Made by a program: the position numbers and the translations under genes
The notes under the pieces: model-generated
The model's input: only the letters and a program-made list of their open reading frames with translations
What the model was told of the DNA's origin: nothing
Database searches by the model: none
Source: Bradyrhizobium campsiandrae
GTDB taxonomy: Bacteria > Pseudomonadota > Alphaproteobacteria > Rhizobiales > Xanthobacteraceae
NCBI RefSeq assembly: GCF_014529705.1
Contig: NZ_JAANIH010000021.1
Span: 1 to 64,000, forward strand
Length of the DNA: 64,000 nucleotides
Reading direction: 5' to 3'
Shown here: piece after piece, positions 24,564 through 33,196 of the stretch
Layout of the letters: the number at the start of each line of letters is the position of its first letter
Position numbering within the stretch: the first letter of the stretch is position 1

Positions 24564-25805
24564 TCAGTTTCGCGGCCGAAGCAGCCGGGCCGGCGCCCGC
24601 TCAAAGGTCTGCCGTCCGCTCTTGAATCCCATCAGGATGTCAGGCAGCTCGGCGATGGCAAAACGGCTGTCCTCGATGTCGAGCACGACGAGATCGGCGG
24701 GCTTGCCGACCGCGATTCCATAGTCCCGGAGGTTCATCAGCCGCGCCGGCAGCTCGGTGACGAGGTCGAGGCAGGTGTCGAAGTCGCCGACGGATGCGTG
24801 GGCGACATTGGCGTAGAAGTTCGCCATCCGCAGCAGCGAGGCATCGCCGAACGGCGTGAAGGGATTGAGCACATTGTTGGTCGCGATCGAACAGACGATG
24901 CCGTCGCCCGCGAGCTTGTGCGCGAGCGTCAGGCCGCGCGGCGCGTTGTGGGTGGCCTCACGCCCCATCAGATAGAGATCCGTCGCCGGCAACACGGTGA
25001 CGGCGATTCCGGCCTTGGCCAATTGTGCCGTGGCCGCCTTCAACCGCTCCGGCGGCAGGGCCGAGAGCTTGGTGGCATGCCCGATCGCGACGCGGCCTCC
25101 ATAGTTGCGCCGCTCGGTTTGCCTGATGACCTCGCCGAGATGCGACCAGGAGGGATCGAGATCGAAGTCGAGATGCAGGTCGACGTCGAGATCGAACTCC
25201 TGGGCAAGGTCGAAGATGCGCGCCAGATGCGCGTTCGGATCGGTGTCGGTATAGGGGCAGCCGCCGATGGCCTCGGCGCCGTCACGCAGGGCCTGGATCA
25301 GCAAATCCTCGGCGCCGGGATCATTGGTCAGGCCTTCCTGTGGGAAAACACACAGCGACAGATCGATCGCCCAGGCATAGTCGCGCTTGAGCGCCTTGAT
25401 GGCTTCGAAGCTGCGCAAGCCGATGCGCGGGTCGATTTCGACATGGGTGCGCATCCGCGTCGTGCCGTGCGCAATGGCGCGCTCGAGCACTTTTGCGCCG
25501 CGCGCATGGACGTCGTCAGCGCCGAAATCGCGCTTCATGGCCGAGACGGCGCGGATGGCGTCACTGAGCGTGCCGTGGATGTGGCCGCAGCGCTCGAGCA
25601 GGCAGGCCTTGTCGAGATGGATGTGGGTATCGACGAAGCCGGGCAGGGCCAGCCGTCCCCCAACATCGACCTCGACGGCCTCGCAGGCCAGCCTGGGCTC
25701 GATCGCGGCGATGCGTCCGTCCTTGACGCCGATATCGACGGGCGTGGCGGATGATCGCAACAGGGCGTTGCGGAAGATCAGGTCGAAGGCGGTCTGGGCG
25801 GTCAT
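24564..25805 (-). CDS. Second amidohydrolase, cytosine deaminase-like
   Basis: This 413-aa paralog of the downstream amidohydrolase has DTHIHLDKA (metal H-x-H), DVDLHLDFD, VAIGHATKL, and an asparagine-rich C-terminal motif SIATNNVLNPFTPFGD. In that motif an ATNNV sequence replaces the neighbour's SGNDN, so the key aspartate position may differ; this should be checked in an alignment. I chose the ATG at 25805 over a TTG at 25820. The pair may act on successive or alternative N-containing substrates. Confidence 0.83.
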   Translation of the reverse strand: MTAQTAFDLIFRNALLRSSATPVDIGVKDGRIAAIEPRLACEAVEVDVGGRLALPGFVDTHIHLDKACLLERCGHIHGTLSDAIRAVSAMKRDFGADDVHARGAKVLERAIAHGTTRMRTHVEIDPRIGLRSFEAIKALKRDYAWAIDLSLCVFPQEGLTNDPGAEDLLIQALRDGAEAIGGCPYTDTDPNAHLARIFDLAQEFDLDVDLHLDFDLDPSWSHLGEVIRQTERRNYGGRVAIGHATKLSALPPERLKAATAQLAKAGIAVTVLPATDLYLMGREATHNAPRGLTLAHKLAGDGIVCSIATNNVLNPFTPFGDASLLRMANFYANVAHASVGDFDTCLDLVTELPARLMNLRDYGIAVGKPADLVVLDIEDSRFAIAELPDILMGFKSGRQTFERAPARLLRPRN

Positions 25806-25997
25806 GGCTGAGAATCGCAAGGGCGGTCGGCGAGAGTGCTAGGTCAGAGGCAATGTAGCGGAGACGCAGGGGCGGCCGCCATATCGAAAGCCGTGATAGC
25901 TGCTGGACGCAAGCGGATCTGGCGGCCGGCGCGCCCCTGGGCTATCACCCCTCGACTGCGCCCACCATGGCGGCGCAGCCCCTTTCAGGAGCTCCCG

Positions 25998-26906
25998 ATG
26001 CGTCTACCCGCCGTTCTTCTGGCCGTCACATGTCTTGCAGGTGCTGCTTCAGCTGAAGATCTCTCGGGCACGCTTTTGAAGGTGAAGGAGACCAAGAAGA
26101 TCACGCTTGGCTATCAGGAGGCGTCGGTGCCGTTCAGCTACCTGGATGGCAACCAGAAGCCGGTCGGCTTTGCCATGGACATCTGCCTCAAGATCGTCGA
26201 CGCCGTGAAGAAGCAGCTCGCGATGCCCGACATTGCCGTCGACTATGTTGCGGTGACCTCGTCGAACCGCATTCCGCTGATGGTGAACGGCACGCTCGAC
26301 CTGCACTGCTCGGCGACCACCAACAATGCCGACCGCCAGAAGCAGGTCGCGTTCACCAACACGCATTTTCTCAGCGCGACGCGGTTTGCCGCCAAGAAGG
26401 CCGCGAACATCAACAGCATCAACGATCTCAAGGGCAAAGCGGTGACGGCGGTGGCCGGCTCGGTCAATCTGAATCAGCTCGCCAAGGTCAATACCGAGCG
26501 CAATCTCGGTATCAAGATCATGCCGGCCGTCGATCAGGCCGAGGCGTTTCTGCTGCTCGAGACCGACCGCGCGCAGGCCTACGCGCTCGACGACGTCCAG
26601 CTCGCGGTCGCGATTGCCCGCTCGAAGGAGCCGGGCCTGTTCATGATCAGCGAGGAGACGTTCTCCAAGGCCGAGCCCTTCGGGATCATGCTGCGCAGGG
26701 AAGACGCGCCGTTCAAGGCGTTGGCCGATCGCGCCACCGCGGAGCTCTACGCAAGCCCCGAGATCGAGGTGCTCTACCGCAAGTGGCTGGAATCGCCGAC
26801 GCCGCCGAACGGCATCAACTACAATGTGCCGATGTCGCCAGCCTTGCGCGCCGCCTTCAAGAACCCGAGTTCGAGCGCCGATCCCGACGTCTACCTGGTC
26901 AAGTAA
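25998..26906 (+). CDS. Amino-acid-type ABC transporter substrate-binding protein
   Basis: This 302-aa periplasmic protein of the type II (GltI-like) family has a signal peptide cleaved after AASA near residue 19. The typical opening is KKITLGYQEASVPFSYLD, with the family motif FAMDICLKIVDAV and the loop DLHCSATTNNADRQKQVAF. A clear AGGAG ribosome site lies 6 bases upstream of the ATG at 25998. Glutamate/aspartate-type ligands are usual for close relatives. No permease or ATPase gene is adjacent. It is divergent from the amidohydrolase pair. Confidence 0.87.
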   Translation: MRLPAVLLAVTCLAGAASAEDLSGTLLKVKETKKITLGYQEASVPFSYLDGNQKPVGFAMDICLKIVDAVKKQLAMPDIAVDYVAVTSSNRIPLMVNGTLDLHCSATTNNADRQKQVAFTNTHFLSATRFAAKKAANINSINDLKGKAVTAVAGSVNLNQLAKVNTERNLGIKIMPAVDQAEAFLLLETDRAQAYALDDVQLAVAIARSKEPGLFMISEETFSKAEPFGIMLRREDAPFKALADRATAELYASPEIEVLYRKWLESPTPPNGINYNVPMSPALRAAFKNPSSSADPDVYLVK

Positions 26907-27050
26907 GGCGAGGGGGGCCAGCGCGCACGCGGCGTGTCGGCTCCGGCGGCATGCCGGCGTAGCGGAACCCTCCTCATGGTCACGATCCGGTCGCCGTTTC
27001 GTGATCGGATGATGGTTGCGGGCTATTAATTAGGCTCCTATCGAGTGTCG

Positions 27051-27524
27051 ATGGCACCCTCGCAAGCCTTCATCCACGGCGAAATCGGCCGGCTGGTGAC
27101 GCGCCTCGCCCGCCTCTGGCGGCGCGAATCGGACCAGGCGCTGTCCGACCACGGCCTGTCCTATGCGACGGCGATTCCGCTGCTGGTGTTGTCGCGCCAG
27201 GGCGAGAATTTGCGTCAAGGCGTCCTTGCCGACGAGCTCGGCATCGAAGGGCCATCGCTGGTCCGGCTGATCGACCTGCTCGAGGCCGAAGGCCTGGTCG
27301 AGCGCCGGGACGACCCGACCGACCGGCGTGCCAAGACGCTCCATTTGACGAAAGCAGGCGAGGCCAAGGTTGAGGAAACCAACCGCGTCCTGCGGCGGGT
27401 GCGGGCGAGCCTGCTCAAGGATATCGCGCCCGAGGAACTTGCGATAACCTTCGGGACGCTTCAGCGCATCGAACAGCGGGTCGGCCGGTTGCAGCACGCC
27501 AAGGCCGCTCCAGAGGCGAAGTAG
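27051..27524 (+). CDS. MarR-family regulator of the efflux operon
   Basis: This ~157-aa winged-helix protein has MarR features: a dimerisation helix, recognition region LADELGIEGPSLVRLIDLLEAEG and wing DDPTDRRAKTLHLT. The start may be ATG 27051 or GTG 27045. It directly precedes, with one base between stop and start, an FUSC / DUF1656 / HlyD efflux operon. It is therefore probably the local repressor, released by aromatic acids or antimicrobials as for similar loci. Confidence 0.87.
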   Translation: MAPSQAFIHGEIGRLVTRLARLWRRESDQALSDHGLSYATAIPLLVLSRQGENLRQGVLADELGIEGPSLVRLIDLLEAEGLVERRDDPTDRRAKTLHLTKAGEAKVEETNRVLRRVRASLLKDIAPEELAITFGTLQRIEQRVGRLQHAKAAPEAK

Positions 27525-27525
27525 C

Positions 27526-29577
27526 ATGCGCGCAGATGAGCCGTTCCTGGTCCGCCACGCGGACCTGATTTTTGCTTTGAAGACGTTTGCCGCGTCGATG
27601 CTGGCGCTCGTCATCGCGCTTGCGATGGACCTGCCGCGGCCCTATTGGGCGATGGCGACCGTCTATATCACCTCGCAACCGCTCGCGGGCGCCACTAGTT
27701 CGAAGGCGTTCTTCCGCGTCATGGGGACGCTCGTCGGGGCGATCATGACGGTGGTGCTGGTGCCGAACCTGATCAATGCGCCAGAGTTGCTGTGCCTCGC
27801 CATTGCGCTCTGGGTCGGGCTCTGCCTCTATCTGTCGCTGCTCGACGGCACGCCGCGCAGCTATATCTTCATGCTGGCCGGATACACCGTCGCGCTGATC
27901 GGTTTTCCCTCGGTATCCGAGCCCGGAGCGATCTTCGACACCGCGGTTGCCCGGCTGGAGGAGATCTCGCTCGGCATCATCTGCGCCAGCCTGGTTTCGA
28001 CCATCGTGTTTCCCCGCAGCGTCGCCCCGGCCGTGGCCCACCGCGTCGACAGCTGGCTGGAGGACGCGCGCCGCCTCAGCCAGGCCGTGTTGTTGCGCGA
28101 GGGCACCAACGAGAGCCGCCGCGGCAAACGCCTCAAGCTCGCGACCGACATCGTCGACATCGACACGCTCTCGACCCATCTTGCCTATGATCGCCTGACC
28201 GACCGCAACGCCGTGACCGGCCTCGGCGAGATCCGGCTCAGGATGCTGACATTGCTGCCGGTGATCGCTTCGATCGAGGACCGCCTGGCTGCGCTGGGCG
28301 AGGATGCGCTGCGGCGGCAGCCCGAGCTGAAACGGTTGCTGGAAGATCTCGCGCAATGGATCGTGAGCGACGTCAGTGCGCGGCAGCCGGCCGAACGGAT
28401 CCGTGGGGTGATCACACAGCAGCAGGCAGGGCTGGACGACAGCGCTTCCTGGGAGCGGATCATCATCACCAGCCTGCTGTTGCGGCTGCGCGATCTGGTT
28501 GACCTGTCGCGCGACTGCCGCGCGCTGACCGAGGCCATCGGCGAAGGCCGCAGCGTGTCCACTATCGATCTCGCCTTCCATTCCGAAGCCGGCGCCGCGC
28601 CGGTGCGCCACAGGGATCGCGGCCTGGCGCTCTGGTCAGCGGCGGGCGCTGCTGCCGCCATCCTGATCTGCTGCGCCTTCTGGATCGGCACGGGCTGGCC
28701 GGATGGCGCCTCCGCGCCGATGATGGCGGCGGTTGCATGCTCGTTCTTCGCGGCCCAGGACGAGCCCGCCCGTTTCATCCGCGCCTTCGGCCTGTGGTCG
28801 CTGGTCGCCATCGTGGTCGTCGCGATCTATCTGTTCGCGCTGGTGCCCGCGATCTCCCATATCGAGGTCCTGATCGTCGCCCTGGCGCCGCCCTTCCTGC
28901 TGTATGGCCTTCTGATCGCGCGGCCGGCCACGGCGGGCACCGGCATGGCGCTCGCAGCGAACACTGCGACGCTGCTGGCGCTGCAATCGACCTACATCGC
29001 GGATTTTGCCTCCTACGCCAATTCTGCGGTCGCCTTCTTCGTCGGCGTCCTCATCGCCGAACTGGTGACGCGGATCGCGCGCGGAGTCGGGGCGGAATGG
29101 ATCGCCAATCGCCTGGTGTTGTCGGGCTGGATCACGATCGCGATTGCCGCCGAACGGCGGGGCAAGCGCGACCGCGCCGAGTTCGCGGGCCTGATGCTGC
29201 ACCGTCTCGGGCTCCTGGTGCAGCGCATCGCTTTCGTCTCCGAGAGCGATCGCCGCGACGCCGACAGCCTCGTGCAGCTCCGCATCGGCATCAACATCAT
29301 CGATCTGCGCCGCGCGCGTTACGGGCTGGCCGCATCGACCATTTCCGTCATCGACGACATGCTCGACCAGCTCGCCATCGCCTGCCGCAACTATGCGGGT
29401 GGCGGCATGCCGCGCGAGCTCCTGACCAGCGTCGACCGGGCGCTGGCCCAGGCGGTGCAGGATCCGCATGACAGCGCGCGCGAAGATGCCCTGATCGGCC
29501 TTGTCGGGATCAGGCGCGGTCTGTTCCCGGACGCGCCGGCTTACCGGTCGCGTACAGATGCGAGTGCGGCGGCATGA
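27526..29577 (+). CDS. FUSC-family efflux permease (AaeB-like)
   Basis: This 683-aa inner-membrane protein of the fusaric-acid-resistance family has two blocks of hydrophobic helices (about residues 20-170 and 365-520). Each is followed by a cytoplasmic helical domain of ~150 residues, the normal FUSC layout. N-terminal motif RPYWAMATVYITSQPL is characteristic. It exports aromatic carboxylic acids or drugs together with a periplasmic adaptor. The stop overlaps the DUF1656 gene by four bases. Confidence 0.9.
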   Translation: MRADEPFLVRHADLIFALKTFAASMLALVIALAMDLPRPYWAMATVYITSQPLAGATSSKAFFRVMGTLVGAIMTVVLVPNLINAPELLCLAIALWVGLCLYLSLLDGTPRSYIFMLAGYTVALIGFPSVSEPGAIFDTAVARLEEISLGIICASLVSTIVFPRSVAPAVAHRVDSWLEDARRLSQAVLLREGTNESRRGKRLKLATDIVDIDTLSTHLAYDRLTDRNAVTGLGEIRLRMLTLLPVIASIEDRLAALGEDALRRQPELKRLLEDLAQWIVSDVSARQPAERIRGVITQQQAGLDDSASWERIIITSLLLRLRDLVDLSRDCRALTEAIGEGRSVSTIDLAFHSEAGAAPVRHRDRGLALWSAAGAAAAILICCAFWIGTGWPDGASAPMMAAVACSFFAAQDEPARFIRAFGLWSLVAIVVVAIYLFALVPAISHIEVLIVALAPPFLLYGLLIARPATAGTGMALAANTATLLALQSTYIADFASYANSAVAFFVGVLIAELVTRIARGVGAEWIANRLVLSGWITIAIAAERRGKRDRAEFAGLMLHRLGLLVQRIAFVSESDRRDADSLVQLRIGINIIDLRRARYGLAASTISVIDDMLDQLAIACRNYAGGGMPRELLTSVDRALAQAVQDPHDSAREDALIGLVGIRRGLFPDAPAYRSRTDASAAA

Positions 29578-29780
29578 GATATGTGATCGACATTTACGGC
29601 GTGCTGGTGCCGGCGCTGCTGCTCTGGATCATCCTCGCCTATGTGCTGAGCGCGCTCCTGCGCCGGCTCATGCAGCGCTACGACCTCTACCGCCTGGTCT
29701 GGCATCGCGCGCTATTTGATTTTGCTGTTTTCGTCTGCCTGCTCGGCGGCGTCGTCTATCTCTCGGAGGTTCTCACATGA
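29574..29780 (+). CDS. DUF1656 small membrane protein (AaeX-like)
   Basis: This 68-aa protein has two hydrophobic helices (about residues 8-28 and 45-65) separated by a basic loop (RRLMQRYDLYRLVWH), typical of DUF1656/AaeX. It overlaps its neighbours at both ends by ATGA junctions. It always accompanies AaeAB-type pumps; its precise role is unknown. Confidence 0.88.
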   Translation: MRYVIDIYGVLVPALLLWIILAYVLSALLRRLMQRYDLYRLVWHRALFDFAVFVCLLGGVVYLSEVLT

Positions 29781-30643
29781 AAGGAAATCTTGCCTGGCTT
29801 GGCCGGCTTGCCGTGACCATCGTCGCTGTGATCGCCGCGATCGGCGTCGGCCGCGAGCTCTGGGTCTATTACATGGAATCGCCCTGGACGCGCGACGGGC
29901 GCGTCCGCGCCGACGTCGTGCAGGTCGCGCCCGACGTCTCCGGCTTCGTCACCGAGGTGCTGGTCAAGGACAACCAGAAGGTCCATCGCGGCGACGTGCT
30001 GTTCCGGATCGATCGCGAGCGGTTTGCGCTGGCGCTGCGGCAGGCCGATGCGTCCGTGGCCGGACACCAGGCGACGCTGGATCAGGCCAATGCCGATCTG
30101 AAGCGCTACACCGCGCTGACGACGGACGCAGTGTCGCAGCAGAAGCAGGAGCAGGTCCTGGCGACCCAGCTTCAGGCCAAGGCGGCCTTTGATGCCGCGG
30201 TGGCCGATCGCGCCGTCGCTCAGCTCAATCTCGACCGCAGCGAGGTCCGCGCCTCCGTGAACGGCGTAATCACCAACATGGATCTGCGCCCCGGCGCTTA
30301 CGTCACGGCGGGCAGGGGCGTGATGGCGCTGGTCGACAGCGATACGCTGCATGTCGAAGGCTATTTCGAGGAGACGAAGCTTGCGCGCATCCGCACTGGG
30401 GACAAGGCGCTGGTTCGCCTGATGGGCGAGAAGGGGACGCTCACAGGTCACGTCGAGAGCATCGCCGCCGGCATCGAGGACCGCGACCGCGCCGAAGGCG
30501 CGAGCCTGCTCGCCAACGTCAATCCCACCTTCAGCTGGGTGCGGCTCGCCCAGCGCGTGCCCGTGCGCATCGCGCTCGATCCGGCGCAGGACAACGTGTC
30601 ACTGGTGGCGGGACGTTCGGCGACGGTGGAGGTAGTGAACTAG
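29777..30643 (+). CDS. HlyD-family periplasmic adaptor (AaeA-like)
   Basis: This 288-aa membrane-fusion protein is anchored by an N-terminal helix (residues ~8-28). The lipoyl-like domain is split around an alpha-hairpin (VLVKDNQKVHRGDVLFRID; later RASVNGVITNMDLRPGAYV), and a beta-barrel domain follows. It links the FUSC permease to an outer-membrane channel. No outer-membrane factor gene is present here, so a shared TolC-type protein is likely. It is the last gene of the operon. Confidence 0.9.
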   Translation: MKGNLAWLGRLAVTIVAVIAAIGVGRELWVYYMESPWTRDGRVRADVVQVAPDVSGFVTEVLVKDNQKVHRGDVLFRIDRERFALALRQADASVAGHQATLDQANADLKRYTALTTDAVSQQKQEQVLATQLQAKAAFDAAVADRAVAQLNLDRSEVRASVNGVITNMDLRPGAYVTAGRGVMALVDSDTLHVEGYFEETKLARIRTGDKALVRLMGEKGTLTGHVESIAAGIEDRDRAEGASLLANVNPTFSWVRLAQRVPVRIALDPAQDNVSLVAGRSATVEVVN

Positions 30644-30709
30644 GCCGCGACCTCCGGCGCCGAGCCATAGCCTGATTGGGGCGAGTTGGACGAAGGCCGG
30701 GCTCCGGCT

Positions 30710-32662
30710 TCAATTTCGATCCAGAATCTCGCGAACCTTCAGCGCCAGTCTTGCCTGAGTAATCGGCTTTTCGAGGAGGTCTACACCCTCATCAAGGCGT
30801 CCATGGTGAACGACGGCGTTGCGCGAGTAACCGGTCATGTAGAGAATCCTGAGATCCGGTCTAATCTCCTGCGAGCGTCTTCCCAACTCGCGTCCATTGA
30901 TCCCGGGCATGACCACATCGGTCAGAAGGAGATCAACGGGCTGGTTGTCCTGCAATAGAATTGTGAGGGCCGCCTGCGCGCTGCCGGCAGACAAGACGCG
31001 ATAATTGAGATCGCGCAGCACCTCCGAAACGTAGCCCCTCAGATCCGGATCATCTTCGACGACGAGAATGGTTTCGACGGAGGCCCCCTCCAGGATGCGT
31101 TCGTCATCATCGCTCAAAGCCGGCTGTGGACCGTTGCCGGCGTAGCGGGGGAAATACATCCTGATGCTGGTGCCTTCTCCCACCTCGCTGTAGATTTTCA
31201 CGTGTCCGCCTGACTGTTTCACGAAGCCATAGACCTGGCTCAATCCAAGGCCGGTTCCCTGGCCCGGCTCCTTGGTCGTGAAGAAGGGCTCGAATGCATG
31301 ATCTCGGACTTCCGGACTCATGCCGGAGCCGGTGTCACTGACGCAGAGGACGACATACTGGCCCACGGTGAGCTCGGGGTTGGTGCGTGAATAATCTTCG
31401 TCGGCAGAGACGTTTGTTGCCTCTATGGTCAGCTTTCCGCCATTCGGCATCGCGTCGCGGGCATTGATCGCCAGATTGACGATCGTCGATTCCAGATGAT
31501 TGACGTCCGCCTCGATCTGCCAGAGGCCGGCGCCGCCGACGGTTTGCACTTCGATGCGTTCACCCAGCGTGCGCTGAAGGAATTCCTGCAGGCCATTGAG
31601 GAAGCTGTTGAGGTTGATCGGTTTCGGGTCGAGCGCTTGGCGACGCGAGAAGGCGAGCAGCCGACTGGTCAGTGCCGCTGCCCTTTGAGCGCCGCGCTTC
31701 GCGTTGGCCAACGCGCGATGGAGGTTCGGCCCTCCGATATTGCGGCTGCTGCGCTCGGCGTTCTCGAGATTGCCGAGGACGATCATGAGAAGATTGTTGA
31801 AGTCGTGCGCAATGCCGCCGCTCAGCTGTCCGATCGCTTCGAGCTTTTGCGAGGCGACGAGCTGTTCCTGGACGCGTTGAAGCTCGTCCTGAGCCTGCTT
31901 GCGCTCGGTGAGGTCGCGCGTGACCTTGGCAAAGCCGACAATCGCACCGCTCTCGTCGGAAATCCGATCGATCACCACCGAAGCCCAGAAGCGCGTGCCG
32001 TCCTTTCGCATGCGCCAGCCCTCGGCTTCGAATCGACCTTTTTCGGCGGCCTCTGCCAAGGCCGCCTTTGGCACTCCCTTGTCGAGGTCCTCGGGCGTGT
32101 AGAACGTGCTGAAATGCCGGCCGATGATCTCTTCCGGACGATACCCCTTGATGCGCTGGGCCCCGGGGTTCCAGGTCGCAACATGGCCGGACGAATCCAG
32201 CTGGAAAATGGCGTAATCGACCACAGCTTCGATGAGCCGGCGATAGCGTCGTTCGCTTTCCACGAGGTCGTCATGGGCCTGCTGCCGCTCCGTTATGTCG
32301 CGCGTGACCTTCGCAAACCCGATCAGCTCGCCGCCTTCGGCGCGTATCGCGTCGAGAACCACGAGCGCCCAAAAGCGGCTCCCATCCTTTCTGACCCGCC
32401 ATCCCTCGGAGGCGAAGCGCCCCGTCGCGGCAGCAATTGCCAACGCCTTTATCGGCAAATCCTTTTCTCGATCTTCCGGTGTGTAAAAGATCGAGAAGGA
32501 TTTCCCGATGGCCTCATCGGCAGCATAACCTTTGAGGCGCTCAGCTCCCTTATTCCAGCTGCGGATCACGCCGTCGGCGTCCAGCATGAAGATGGCGTAA
32601 TCTACAATGGCATTGATCAGCAATTCGAGGCTCGGGGAGCCCGGGGCAGCAACGGTTTTCAT
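30710..32662 (-). CDS. Hybrid sensor histidine kinase (PAS-PAS-HisKA-HATPase-receiver)
   Basis: This 650-aa soluble kinase has no membrane segment. Two very similar PAS domains with PAC motifs occupy residues ~10-125 and ~138-252. Phospho-acceptor H286 lies in SGGIAHDFNN. The ATP-binding domain has N400 in the N box, DTGSGM (443-448) and GQGTGLGLSQ. A C-terminal receiver has D582 in LLTDVVMPG and K632. It senses a cytosolic or redox signal and phosphorylates its own receiver. No partner regulator is adjacent. The ATG at 32662 has a weak ribosome site. Confidence 0.92.
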   Translation of the reverse strand: MKTVAAPGSPSLELLINAIVDYAIFMLDADGVIRSWNKGAERLKGYAADEAIGKSFSIFYTPEDREKDLPIKALAIAAATGRFASEGWRVRKDGSRFWALVVLDAIRAEGGELIGFAKVTRDITERQQAHDDLVESERRYRRLIEAVVDYAIFQLDSSGHVATWNPGAQRIKGYRPEEIIGRHFSTFYTPEDLDKGVPKAALAEAAEKGRFEAEGWRMRKDGTRFWASVVIDRISDESGAIVGFAKVTRDLTERKQAQDELQRVQEQLVASQKLEAIGQLSGGIAHDFNNLLMIVLGNLENAERSSRNIGGPNLHRALANAKRGAQRAAALTSRLLAFSRRQALDPKPINLNSFLNGLQEFLQRTLGERIEVQTVGGAGLWQIEADVNHLESTIVNLAINARDAMPNGGKLTIEATNVSADEDYSRTNPELTVGQYVVLCVSDTGSGMSPEVRDHAFEPFFTTKEPGQGTGLGLSQVYGFVKQSGGHVKIYSEVGEGTSIRMYFPRYAGNGPQPALSDDDERILEGASVETILVVEDDPDLRGYVSEVLRDLNYRVLSAGSAQAALTILLQDNQPVDLLLTDVVMPGINGRELGRRSQEIRPDLRILYMTGYSRNAVVHHGRLDEGVDLLEKPITQARLALKVREILDRN

Positions 32663-32839
32663 ACCGAAAGGAACTCAGAGTGCGGGCTGAAGTAACGTCG
32701 GACTTTGAAGAACGTTCCCAAAGAGAGCCCTTTGATCTGCCTCGTTACGCTCTGCAGAGTTTCGAGGTTCTAGCAAATTACTGACATCGCGCACTGATCC
32801 AAACCCGCTCGCCGGTCGTATCTCAGGCCGGAGGTCCTG

Positions 32840-33115
32840 ATGGAACGCGACCAGATTCTGCGATTTCCCTGCCCCGATCATGGCCTGTCATCCCAGGAGT
32901 GTGCCTCCGAGGTCACGAGGCTTGCTGACCAGTTGGAATCAGCACTTGCCGGTGGGGAAGAGGGGTACGCCCAGCAACTCGCGCGGATTGAGAGAGCAAG
33001 CCTTCTGCTGAACGACATGAGCCGCTTGGTGTCGCGGGGACGCGACAGGCAGCGGGCGACGGAGGCATTCGAACAAATTATGCGTTCACTCGCCGAATTG
33101 CGCTCCAAGTTATAA
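32840..33115 (+). CDS. Small hypothetical helical protein
   Basis: This 91-aa protein is of unknown family. After a short Cys/His-containing N-terminus (RFPCPDHGLSSQECASEV), the remainder is helical and charged (QQLARIERASLLLNDMSRL). No signal or membrane segment is visible. It faces the kinase gene across a 177-bp gap, so it may share regulation with it; there is no further clue. Confidence 0.6.
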   Translation: MERDQILRFPCPDHGLSSQECASEVTRLADQLESALAGGEEGYAQQLARIERASLLLNDMSRLVSRGRDRQRATEAFEQIMRSLAELRSKL

Positions 33116-33196
33116 AAGGAGGCGTATTGACCACCTCCGGCGGACGGCGAACGGACGGCGGGCGCAGGTGCTTTGCGCGATCGGAGTTCGCTCTGC

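Noticed and set aside
23412..25754. A 780-codon open frame on the plus strand
   Set aside because: It lies exactly opposite two amidohydrolases with clear metal motifs. Its translation is Arg/Asp/Ala-rich without any family pattern, as expected from the antisense of high-GC genes.
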